In this document: positions 1-9,736 of the stretch, piece after piece
How the letters are laid out: each line of letters starts with the position of its first letter
How positions within the stretch are numbered: position 1 is the first letter of the stretch
Source: Hyaloscypha bicolor E
Taxonomy: Eukaryota; Ascomycota; Leotiomycetes; Helotiales; Hyaloscyphaceae
DNA: 64,000 nucleotides
Assembly: GCF_002865645.1 (NCBI RefSeq)
Contig: NW_020194667.1
Coordinates: 2,007,762 to 2,071,761 of the forward strand
Direction: 5' to 3'
Program-made: the position numbers and the translations under genes
The notes under the pieces: model-generated
Told to the model about the DNA's origin: nothing
Seen by the model: only the letters and a program-made list of their open reading frames with translations
Database searches by the model: none

Positions 1-332
1 CATAAGCTCCTATTAATATTAAGTGAGAACGTATAATATATCTTATGCTTACGGAGCCAGGTATTAGAAGATGTGGACGATGAGAAAGAGATTATGATTA
101 ATAGCCGCTAGACAATCGTCAATCCCACTGATTTACAGCAAAATCAATGTCCTGGAACTACGGGAGCGGTAGATTAGATACTCAGAATATATCCTCAAAA
201 AACCTCTAAATACCCCAAGACTCAGGATTAATTTTCCCTTTCGCTGGTTCCGTTTTAGTATATGGACCGGAGCACCTACTACTTAACCTGAGCTGAGGGT
301 GAGCCTACCTAAGCCGAGGGTGAGCATGCCGG
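1..332. other. Non-coding repeat-rich DNA at the window edge
   Basis: Moderately AT-rich sequence without a recognisable gene. The last part becomes GC-richer and leads into the short tandem repeat that follows. It is probably part of a degraded repeat, since everything downstream to 3661 is transposon-derived. Confidence 0.4.
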
Positions 333-390
333 AGCAGAGCCTGAGCAAGCCTGAGCAAGCCTGAGCAGAGCCTGAGCAGAGCCTGAGCCA
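333..390. repeat. Short tandem repeat, unit about 10-11 bp (AGCCTGAGCA)
   Basis: About five head-to-tail copies of GCCTGAGCA separated by A or GA are directly visible. Copies differ only by the one- or two-base spacer. A looser GAGGGTGAGC repeat lies just upstream. It is a minisatellite-like patch next to transposon DNA and no function is implied. Confidence 0.7.
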
Positions 391-636
391 TCTTGACCAC
401 GCCCTGAGTCAGCCTGCCCACTATAATGCGGAATCCATTTTGGTCTCCTCTGTGCCCCGGCTACAGTTTCCTTACCGAGTTTTGCCCGGGAATCCGTTTC
501 TGTTCCCTTACAGGGTTCCTGCCGGAGCAGATTTTGGATCCTCTTGTCAAAGAGTATTTCAGCCTAACAAGTCAGAATACGGTGGGCTGTTTTGACCTCT
601 GTGGCATGGCATCAGTTTGAGTCACGACCACACTTC

Positions 637-2041
637 ACTATCGCAAAGTATATAATCAGTATTTAATTAGGAGTTGACCACCCGTAATACTATATAAGTA
701 TATGGACCCAATGCTCTTGCTTTAAAACTAGCTTATTTATCTAATCTTGTGGTATGCGGTCCCACTTCTCTAAGACTATTACTTCTATCTCAGCCTCCGT
801 AGTGGGTTAGTGGCGCCGTCTGTATAATACCTGCTTAATTCTCCTCTAATACTTCTTAATTGGGTTTATATTAGGGCTTGTAGAGGGATGGGGCATTAAT
901 ATAATACCATGCTCCGTATACCAGCGAGTATAGTAATTGCGAATAGACTCGTGGCCATGAGCAGAGTTACTATCTTCCATAAATAAAGGCTCGGCAGAGG
1001 GGCGAAGTAGGTGAGTAATGGCTGCAAAGGCCTCCATAATACCCTCGATATGCGGCGCAAGTACTTGTGACAGGTAATTATTCTGGCAAAAGGCTCCCTT
1101 CTTGCCAGATCCGTAAATAAAGAGTAAAGGACTCTTATAGCCATATCCAATTATACCCCATATATTAACTAGTATCGTATGCCCGCGATGAAACTGGTAC
1201 TAGATATACGTCGGATGCGTACGTTCGTCTTTGTTTCTTGTTACTCTTTCCTTGACCGTCCTGCCCCCGACTAAGAAGGTAACCTTATTAGACCAGAGGA
1301 CCTTTAGCCATTCCGTCGTCCAGAATATATGTGTAATTGCCCAGAGGAATCGTGCGAGAACCTGAGCTACTGTGAGGTAGGGTTTCTGGCAGGCCACATA
1401 CTTAAAATACCCTCGTTATTTGAGCCGGCACTCAAGGGTCTTAATAGTATATTCAAGGTATAATTCGTTATAAAGGAGGCCGAAGTTAAGGATTCGATGC
1501 TCCCACGATTCGGATAAGTATTCGATTATCTTATTAGTTTGTATATTGGTAAGAAGAGAGGGTCTCCCGGTACGAGTAATGTGCGAGTACTCGGGAATGT
1601 CGTATCGCAATATCTTCTCAACTATTAACCGCACGAGTCCGTATCGTATTATAAGCTACTTAACTAGTATCTTAGCAAAGCCATATAGCTGGCGTATTGC
1701 CTCCTTATGTTTAGTAGGGATTTCATCGCCTGGTTAGTGGGTAAAGTCAAGGGGGGGCGTGGCGGGAGGCATTGATGGTGAACGTTGGTGGGGAAAACAA
1801 TCGCTAAAAACACGGACTTTAGTCGGTAGGCTCGTAAATACAGCCTCAGCCAGGGGATTTGACCAATACAAGAGCGGAGTTTGCACAATTTGTTGGGTCG
1901 AAGTGCTAGAAGCAAAGTGCAAGGGATACAATTATTCATCTATACCACCAAGTATAGTATCTGTTCCACTCGTATACTTCAAATGGCCTGAGATCCCTTA
2001 GTAGCGGCAACCATTGGTATTTTTTATCATTTCGCGACAGT
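637..2041 (-). mobile_element. RIP-inactivated Tc1/mariner-like DNA transposon
   Basis: The minus strand encodes a broken DDE transposase. Its pieces follow in order from about 1740 down to 665: an HTH-type N-terminal part, a middle part with VGGRTVKERVTR, a part with MEDSNSAHGHES, a NPIKK block and a C-terminal LVLKQEHWVH. Ends are proposed from a 12-bp imperfect inverted pair, ACTATCGCAAAG at the left and ACTGTCGCGAAA read inwards from the right. These differ by transitions only, so the boundaries are less sure than the identity. Several in-frame stops replace Trp or Gln codons, as expected for RIP. Confidence 0.7.
665..1740 (-). pseudogene. Broken DDE transposase of the left Tc1/mariner element
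   Basis: This would cut and paste the element, but it is dead. Two of the three catalytic acids appear changed. The first block reads S-N-K-V-T-F where the family has S-D-E-V-T-F (GAT GAG to AAT AAG). The last reads N-P-I-K-K where N-P-I-E-K is expected (GAG to AAG). The central Asp in M-E-D survives. Stops interrupt the frame after the N-terminal part, before the GGRTVKERVTR part and after the NPIKK block. All these changes are G-to-A on the coding strand. Family patterns are recalled from known fungal mariner proteins, not from a search. Confidence 0.75.
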
Positions 2042-3197
2042 ATAAGAAATAAGTAAAGTAGAGTAGAGTAGTGGGCCCTACTTATATTCTACTTAATACT
2101 TTACTTAACTATTCTAGAATATTCTAGAGTAATTAAATAATATATATATAATACTATATATAATATTATATGTAATATACTAGCCTAATATAGAAGGAAA
2201 ACTATAATAAGACAAAAACCCATATAAAGTATACTAGAGTATAAAACGTAACTTAATAGTAAAATAATAAGATTAAAAGTATAAATAGTAAAGTATAAAT
2301 AGTATATAGTATATAAAAGCTTAATTAATTAAATATAGAAGAGAAATTAATATCTAGAACTATAAAAAAGCTAGCTTTTTTATATAATTCCCGCAAATTA
2401 TATATAAAAGGCCCTAGCCTTTACTATATAACTGAAATATTTAAACTATTAAAATAAAGTAATTTTAATAAAATACGGCTTGCTATATTATATCTGATTT
2501 TTTATTTATTTATACTTGTTTTCTAAATACTAAAAACTAATAGAAAACTCCTATTTAGAATCCGAAATAATAAAATAGTTAGAATTCTTTTCTATTAGTA
2601 TTTCTAATTTCTTTTTAATATATTAAAAATATAATCTATTATTCTTAAATAGCCTTATTTTATATTCTTGAACTTATCTAAATATAATATAGTTTTCTTT
2701 ATTATTTAATATTTGTTTTCAACTATTAGTTAATTTTAGCCTTTATAGCTAGATACTCAAATAGCTTATTATAGCTTATTATATTATAAATTATACTAAT
2801 ATATTCCAAATAAATAGCTTTTTCGAATTTTATATTATTTTTATATATTTCGTTCCAAATAGTAACCAGGTTTATTAGAATTATAATAAAAGGCTTTTTA
2901 AAATATAACTTTTAATAATTTTTTAATTATTAATATATTATAAAATTTAATACTTATATATTTAAATAAGAAGTATTATAATATAATAAATAGTTATTAA
3001 TAAAAGAAAAAATAATTTTAAAGTAAATAAAGCTTTAATATTTTATATATTTAAATTATTAATAAACTTATAATTATTTAATAAAAAATAAATACTTTTT
3101 AATTTACTTATTAAAATATATGAATTTTTATATTATATTATCTTCTTTCTTATAATATTCTTATCTTTATTAAATCCCTATAATCTAGAGATATATT
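2042..3197. other. AT-rich RIP-degraded repeat DNA, no gene
   Basis: Very AT-rich, stop-dense in all frames and without an open frame worth reporting. Part of it (about 2200-2490) matches a segment near 46945-47155 in the right-hand AT-rich block, including the perfect palindrome AAAAAAGCTAGCTTTTTT. The two are therefore copies of one dispersed repeat family. Confidence 0.7.
2200..2490. repeat. Dispersed repeat copy A (shared with about 46945-47155)
   Basis: Both places contain the AAAAAAGCTAGCTTTTTT palindrome, then TATATAATTC, then a hairpin sequence TATATATAAAAGGC..CTAG..T, then a run similar to ATTTTTATAAAATA. Differences between the copies are mostly C/T and G/A, as expected for RIP divergence. 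The element type is not recognised. Confidence 0.6.
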
Positions 3198-3205
3198 TCT
3201 ATTTC

Positions 3206-3661
3206 CAGTGTGTCAAAAAAGTAATCAAGGTATTCCGAATATTCATGAATATTCATGATTAGCTTGAATAGAATATAATTACTGCAATGCTTAAATAATT
3301 TGATTAGATTAGAATATATAATCATGAATACTCATGAATACTTTGATTACTCTACACGTGACTATAGCATGTGATACGCTAGCCTGATTAAGTAGAGGCC
3401 CCGCTCTAGTGTCGCCTTAGCGCCACCTCGCTGCCTAATTAGTAGGCGAAAGGCTTGCAAAGACGATTCTAGATCGGGAGCCATACCTAATTAGGCTAGT
3501 ATATCACGTGCGACAGTCACGTGTACAGTAATCAAAGTATTCATGAATATTCATGATTACCTTAATTAGAATCTGATTAGAATATAATTAGTGGGTATTT
3601 TTGATGAATAGATTAGATTACTAGCCAGTATTCTATTCTATTCTATTCATTTGACACACTG
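3206..3661. mobile_element. hAT-like MITE, 456 bp, with TIRs and 8-bp target duplication
   Basis: The element starts CAGTGTGTCAAA and ends with the exact reverse complement TTTGACACACTG. It is flanked on both sides by TCTATTTC (3198-3205 and 3662-3669), a perfect 8-bp duplication typical of the hAT superfamily. There is no coding capacity. Inside, the block AGTAATCAARGTATTC..ATTCATGATTA occurs as direct copies near 3219 and 3529 and inverted near 3318-3352. The arms 3318-3362 and 3515-3559 can pair almost completely, and pairing continues inwards to a GC-richer core of about 100 bp. CACGTG motifs sit at the arm tips. Confidence 0.9.
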
Positions 3662-3761
3662 TCTATTTCGGAGAAAAATATCTAACTAACAAGTAGTTTA
3701 TAAAGCAAAAGGCTTAGAAACTAAAAACATTAAAATGGCAACTAATATATACTTACGGGCC

Positions 3762-6385
3762 TCATGCAGTTCCCGGCTTAAATGCGGCTGCAATACAGGT
3801 CTGACCACTCTTATGCACTCTTTGGCTATGCACTCTTGCTTCAGGACTGTCGCGGGGAGGCCAGCGCGCCTCATACCGCAAATTCCGACCATCAATAATC
3901 ATCACTAGTTCAAATGTTACCGCCCAGTGATGTGGAGCCTTAGGTCCAGAAAATGTGCTGAAATCCGACGGCGGAACTGGTTGAATATGACCATCATCCC
4001 TAAGGAAAGTCATGTCTGCCGTGATTGAGCCAGCAAGTTCGGCGCCTATTCATAATATTTTATTAGCAGAAATTGATCAGGACGGCAAGTGTTATTTATT
4101 TACCTTTGTTCATTACATGTGTTTTTCTGTAGTGAGACTCATGCTTGAAGTCAGATACGTAAAGAACCTCCTTGCAGTGGAAATATTTTGCTCTAATGCC
4201 GAAAGTGTGCTTCACTGTGATGTAGAACTCTTTATTGTGTGGCAGAGGCTCGTCCTTAAAGGATAGATTACCAGAATTAGCCAAGGGCGAACTAGATCAC
4301 TTATCCAGATATGGGGTTAGAGTGTGCACACCTTTTGAACGAGCCAGTTGATGGTACCATCAATGTATTTTTCACCGTCTGCTTTGTCTATGATGCATCT
4401 GGTATTTCTGTGCGCAGCAAATTCCTCTGGCTCGTACGGTTCTGTTCTCAAAAAACCATAGCTACACGAAGTGATTCGGAGTGGACCATGGTCCTTGTTG
4501 AATGCCCGAAGAACAGCGCCTCTCGCTACCACGGTTGAACTTTTCAAGTTTTAGTATAATGTCGGATTCTCTCCAAGATTGTGGCTGAGGACGGAGTTGA
4601 CTCACGCTGCGCGAGGAGTCAAGAACTGGATTTCTTGATCCAGAAAATTCCTCTCGTTTGCAAGCACGTTTCGGAGATGTGTTCTCAGAGCAGGAGACTG
4701 CCCGAAGCCACCGATGAGGATAACTTTCTTCCGAGGGTGTTAGTAGGGGTGACTCCAGCTTTAGCTTGGCACGGCAGATCTAAACTTACTTGTACGGCGA
4801 ATCCCTTCGCTTTCACTATCTCGAGTTGCTCTATGAGCAAATTGGCAGTCCCATCCAGAGAATATTGGAAAACCCAAGCCATTTCACGCCTGTACATGGT
4901 TTAGCGTGTACAATTCAACTTTCAAGGATCTTACTTCGTTATCGCAAGTCGATTTTGAGAAAAACGTTTCTTGGAATTAGCCCTCAGGTCGTCAATGAAT
5001 ATTGGATCAGTCTCGTAATATTCATCAGCCGTGTCGATTAATCTCTTTTCTCCGTTTTCGAACTCTATGACTTTGCCTTCCACGATACTCTTGATAGTTT
5101 TCCCATTTTTGACAAGGTAATTTTCGTGCTTCAGTCGCTTCAACAAGAGCTTCTCAAACCTTTCATTGATATAGCTTGCTCCACAGACCTGTGCTAAGTA
5201 TCGTGAACATCAACAGAAATTGAATGGAGTAGATATACCTACTACCAGGCGAAACAACCTCATCGGACAACCTCAGTGGGTAGGAGTTTGTGACTTTATA
5301 GGTAACCGCATCAACAGTTCCACCTCCAGCGTCTAGGACAAGGATTGTCTCATTTTTCTGCCAGGATTTAGGATCAGCATTCTGCCGTCTCGCACGAGGT
5401 TTGAGAAGTCTCTTACGTAGATGTCATTGTTATCTTCCGCTAGGACGCATGCAGCTGCTGCTTCTGGCTCAGAGATGATGAAAAGGTTGTCAAGACTGCC
5501 ATTCACCAAGTAACCAAATTCAGATCTTTTTGCAGCGGTACTCATGGCCGCTTGCATGAAACGACATGCCTTGGATGGCCAAACCGCTGGCACGCATAAA
5601 ACGAATTCGACAGGTGTACTGTCACTATACTCATTGAGCCTTCGCAGTTCGGCCTTCGTATGTTTGAAAAGCTGCTCCAAGTAGTCACTGATAACATCTG
5701 TGTCCTGCTTGACCATTTTCGACTTCTTCAGATTCTTGAGGATCACTGATAACCCAGCGCGAATATCTTCCGTTTCTTTGCTGTTTTCATGAAGCATCAA
5801 CTTAAACCTAGTAAGTCGTCTTGTCCCGTCCTTTGGAATGTCTATGTTCCTGAGCTGTTTCTGCACTCCAAACCCCCAGAACAAGGAAGCTGATCTCCCG
5901 CAGTCCTCTCCAGAGTTTAGCTGTTCATTTTCCAGGTTTTCTGCGTCCTCGGGATACGAGCATGAAAATTCGCTACTTGCGTCAGACAAGGTGGGATCCT
6001 CATTCATCGATTCTTCGCCGGAACCTTGCAAAGTTTGATGGCCTGATTTTCGTTGTTTCGGCGGCGGAGGAAGATTATACCATAATTCGGTGGGGACATC
6101 TTCCCTAGGTTCCCACGCAAACGTGACTCCGGGCGGTGCGCGATCGTCTGGATATCTGGTGATGCATTTCACATTCGTTATGCCAAGGGTATCTCTTGGC
6201 ATCCTTTCGCTAACTCGAGTATATGCGACGGACGAGAATGTTGTTCCAAAATCGAATGCAACAATCAAGTGGCTTGGTGATTCAGCTTCCTCCATGTCTA
6301 CATCTCGATCGGAAGGAGGATCGTCCATTGGCCCCGGGTCGAACCTCTGAAATCTGTCGAACGAGCTCGGAACAGTGTGCGCCAT
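3762..6385 (-). CDS. Hsp70-like (HSPA12-type) fungal ATPase-fold protein
   Basis: Predicted chaperone-like ATPase of the Hsp70/actin fold, probably cytosolic; the substrate is unknown. The spliced model has eight exons and about 747 aa. Introns are at 5358-5416, 5194-5245, 4890-4934, 4728-4789, 4540-4605, 4292-4329 (least certain, 38 nt) and 4046-4103. Visible motifs are the phosphate-1 loop AFDFGTTFSSVAYT near residue 43, the EPEAAAA block, phosphate-2 LDAGGGTVDA straight after intron 1, and the adenosine-site KVILIGGFGQSP. An acidic, low-complexity insert splits the N-terminal lobe. The canonical substrate-binding domain is not seen. The end, AAAFKPGT, is typical of fungal Hsp70-like proteins. 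The start is the ATG nearest the first conserved block; 35 further open codons lie upstream. It is divergent from the next gene. Confidence 0.8.
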
Positions 6386-7219
6386 TTGTTTTGCACCGTG
6401 GACAGTACCGCAATGATGCAAGAAGATGAATTTCAGAGGGAAGGTATAAAGCAAGAGAGTGGAAAATAGGAGTTTCGGAATAGGTTCCACGTATTCTGGG
6501 GTGGACTCGGACCCAGGAATCTACCAACTCTTCAATGGTATTACAGCTAGCTAACTTTTGTGCGTCAGCCGAGTGAGTTGCCAGGGCCCGGGAGGCATAA
6601 TCACGAAACTGTGAAAGCTCTGAGAGATGGGTGGGCCGGAAGAATGAGACCATTTTCCGTATCCGCGGGCGTAGTAGCCGCTGATGTTACACAGGTTCTC
6701 GGAGAGATCCTGGAAGTTGCATATCGCGCCGGCGGGGGCATTTGCAACACCCAACCAAGCCTCACCGAAGCCAACTTAACATTGCACAGCCCAGGCAGCT
6801 GCCTGTTAATCCTTGTGAAAAGCCAGCCCACGGCACGGGGAAGTATCCTCCTTGGACCTAGCCTGAAACAAGTAGATCATACTGTGTTGTGCGTACCGCA
6901 GCGAATCAATCATGAATCTTTTTGTTAGCCTTCGTGCCATGTGAAAACCGTACCGCTGACCAACCCGATGCGGATGCACGGGTTGTCGGCGGATCCCAAA
7001 TCATGCCGAAGCTCCTCATCCGAGACACAGCATTGCCTGCAAACTTGGACATCATTCAGACCACCACCGCATCTGCCTAAAAGTCTTCTGTCTTGCACCA
7101 CATCATTTACCACTCGACGCTGTACAACGCTCTTTGCCTTAAATATTTGGTACAATTCCTCATCTCGAGTGCGCAGCATAGCAACAGCCTGTGCAGACAA
7201 GCCACGTACCAAGATCAAA
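6386..7219. promoter_or_regulatory. Divergent intergenic region between the Hsp70-like gene and the coiled-coil gene
   Basis: About 830 bp between two divergently read genes, presumably carrying both promoters. Open frames cross it on both strands, but none shows a domain or splice continuity with either neighbour. Upstream exons of either gene cannot be excluded. One CGGAGA is present, so that hexamer is not exclusive to the metabolic island further right. Confidence 0.45.
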
Positions 7220-9286
7220 ATGGGCCCACACGACATCATAGAGCTATTGGCGAACCTAGACATTGTTGTCGAAAGGATCCGAGGGGACAGTGGCCGGCCT
7301 CATAAGTCAGAGGTTCTGCGGAAGCTGCAACCACGTCTCAGGAAGCTGCATACCGAAAGACAGATTGATAACAAACTCAAATCGTTGATTGGCAGCACAG
7401 ACCCGAAGACCATCGAGGACGTCTATCGATATGGGAGCAGCCGCATAAAAAATCTTGATGTTGACTTAAAGGCTAAGGTCCTGGAGGAATTGAAAACCAT
7501 CAAGAGTGAGGAAGTATGCGTTGTTGTGTCAACACCACGGCAGCTCAGAAGCGTTTCTCGAAATCCCGTACCTGAAACGAGCCGCTCCACAAGAGGGAGC
7601 ACCATTTTCGGCGAGTGCACACCGACCAGAAGTGCATCTCGAAATCTCGCAATTGAGACGAGCCGCTCCATAAGAGGGAGGACCAATTTCGGCGAACGCA
7701 CACCGACCAGAACCGTGCGGAAAACTCAACGTGGAGAGCCACAAACTCGCGCACCCAAGTTGGTCAAGAAAGAGCCTCTGTTAAGCAAAGTGCGTAATAG
7801 TTTTGAGATTTGGAAACAATAGCTCGAATATGTTTACTGACGTTGCCCGTTGAAGCAGACACCCCTGAACCGAAATACCAGCACTGTTCCCAGGCAAAGA
7901 TTCCCCCCTCGGCCGACCACAACGCCTCCTTGCACAAGCATTGCAGACACCGAAGAAAGGATAAAGAGCTCTCAGTCATCTGAAACTTGTATGGAGAGGG
8001 GTCTGAATGATGCTCCCAGTCTGCGAAGTGCCTCGCAATCGTTTTTCTACGCGACCGAACTCCAGGACACGCCCACAGTTGATTATGATGACCTTGACAC
8101 AGTACATCAATTTCCCGAAAAGCCTATCCTAGATCGCAGCCATGAGACGTTACGGGACCTATTCAATGACAACTTGTATTTCCGCAAGAAGTGGTCAGAT
8201 TCTGAGGAGAGACGGAAAAAGATCGATCGAAACGGGCGTCTTAGCCACAGTTTGCTTGCACAAGGAAGCGCGAATGTTCTTCAAACAATGGCAGACACGA
8301 TTGAGGCCCAAAACGAAAAAATCAACAGCCTACAGCGCCAGCTGAACAACCAAACGTTCCTCCAACCGTTTCTCACATTGGGAAGAGGGAAAGAAGTGCC
8401 TCTAAATCAGGTCCAGATTCGAACCTACCATGCGAAGATGAGGAGGGATTTCAGATCTCTTTCCATCATGAATTACTTCCAGCACCCTGATGGGACATCT
8501 ACATGTGTCGAGTCTCGGGATCTGAACGAGCTTAAATCCAAAGTTCTCAGCGATGTGAATCATTATCCTGTCGGTCTAGTGATCCAGTCTTTGACTGGAG
8601 CTGCAATTTGCGAATGGGTTTTCAATGGGAAGATGCAATGCACCGCCATGATGAACACGCCACTTCTAGAGGGATACAGACATCATTTACACACAATTTG
8701 TAAGCCCTTGGAGCCCCTACAACCAGACTGACGTTTGAATTAACGTACTGCAGGCGGTGAACTAGCGCTTCGAAATGTCGACCTTGCTGCCCATCAATGG
8801 GTAATTAATGAAGAACTACATTTCCAAGAAGAATTCATCCCTCGAACTGCAACCAAACTCTCTGAGCGTCTGCTCAGCGCTCTTGGCCCATTCATGAAGA
8901 ATAAAAAGAAGTCCGAGGCAAAACTCCAAATTCGTCTGAAGTCTATCTTCTGTTCGGCACTGAACATCAAATCTTTTGGAATGATTGGTAAAAACGTGTT
9001 CGAATTTATCTGGCCAGCGCACAATTCCAGCTTTGAAAGAAATTGTATGGTAGAGGAGTCGCCAGAAGGTACCACCACATGTAATCAAACCCCACCCAAG
9101 CAAGAGGCGAAGAAAGTGATGTTGGCACTTGTACCAGGCCTTCGTATTTATAACTATGACAGGAAGTTGGTAGATTATTCTGGCTTTACGAAAGGTGACG
9201 AGGAGGGTTTGGAACAACCCAGTCTCGTTGCTCAAGCTGTGGTGTGGCTCAATCACGAGGACGAACAAATTAGAATAGGGAATTGA
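7220..9286 (+). CDS. Unknown coiled-coil-type fungal protein, three exons
   Basis: Function not recognised. The model has 647 aa, with introns 7790-7858 (phase 0) and 8700-8753 (phase 1), both with good donors and CAG acceptors. The ORF is also open upstream of the chosen ATG, but that extension looks like non-coding read-through. Residues 111-137 and 138-164 form a tandem repeat ending in E-x-T-P-T-R and rich in Ser and Arg. A charged segment (LYFRKKWSDSEERRKK, then QTMADTIEAQNEKINSLQRQL) looks coiled-coil. The C-terminal third is globular with no known motif. No signal peptide or membrane span is evident. It lies between the Hsp70-like gene and the nuclease-like gene, a setting suggesting lineage-specific genes. 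Confidence 0.65.
7550..7711 (+). repeat. Two 81-bp in-frame tandem repeats coding 27 aa each
   Basis: The unit runs from S-x-S-R-N to E-x-T-P-T-R and the second copy follows immediately. The DNA copies are similar but not identical, so the duplication is not recent. It lies in the N-terminal part of the coiled-coil gene. Confidence 0.8.
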
Positions 9287-9736
9287 ATGGAAATCCTGAG
9301 ATGACAATCGACTGCGCCTCCCAATTCAGGCAGACTACCGTTCAGTGGGGCCGCCGGAATGGAAGGTTTCAGCCCAGGCGTACGCCACCCTAGCCACCAG
9401 AAAAATCGATGGAATCAAGAGGGCTTGTAAGGGTGTGGATTGAGAATGGTCAGGAAAACTAGCTAAGTAGACTCTTAAGCCTGACAAGGCATCCACGCAT
9501 CACTAAGACTACTTCCAATTTCGCTCCTTCCACGCCACCCCTACCTTAGTCCTAGTCCAAGCGAGTGTGGTCACTCCGTTCGGGCATGAGCTTCCGGCCG
9601 CGCGAGGCGCAGCTCGCACCTACAAAACAGTCTCTCTGCCCGCTTGACTCGACTGCCAAAGGACTGTCTCAGGGAGGGTCGCGCCTAATTTACATTGACC
9701 ATTATTTATTAACAAAAAGTCGGCAGAAGAGTCACT
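9287..9736. other. Intergenic region, likely promoter of the nuclease-like gene
   Basis: Between a gene end and a gene start on the same strand. It has GC-average unique-looking sequence and no recognisable element. Confidence 0.35.

Noticed and set aside
333..390. Tandem GCCTGAGCA units as a possible CRISPR or functional array
   Set aside because: Units are adjacent without spacers, and the genome is eukaryotic; a minisatellite explains it.
3762..6385. Canonical cytosolic Hsp70 (SSA-type)
   Set aside because: Motif spacing, many introns, the acidic insert and the lack of a recognisable substrate-binding domain fit the divergent HSPA12-like group instead.
6560..6928. 122-codon plus-strand frame between the Hsp70-like and coiled-coil genes
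   Set aside because: Overlaps equally open frames on the other strand, has no domain, and lies in the shared promoter region.
6941..7219. N-terminal extension of the coiled-coil gene
   Set aside because: In frame, but the composition looks like translated leader and the ATG at 7220 begins the first ordered segment; kept as a possibility only.
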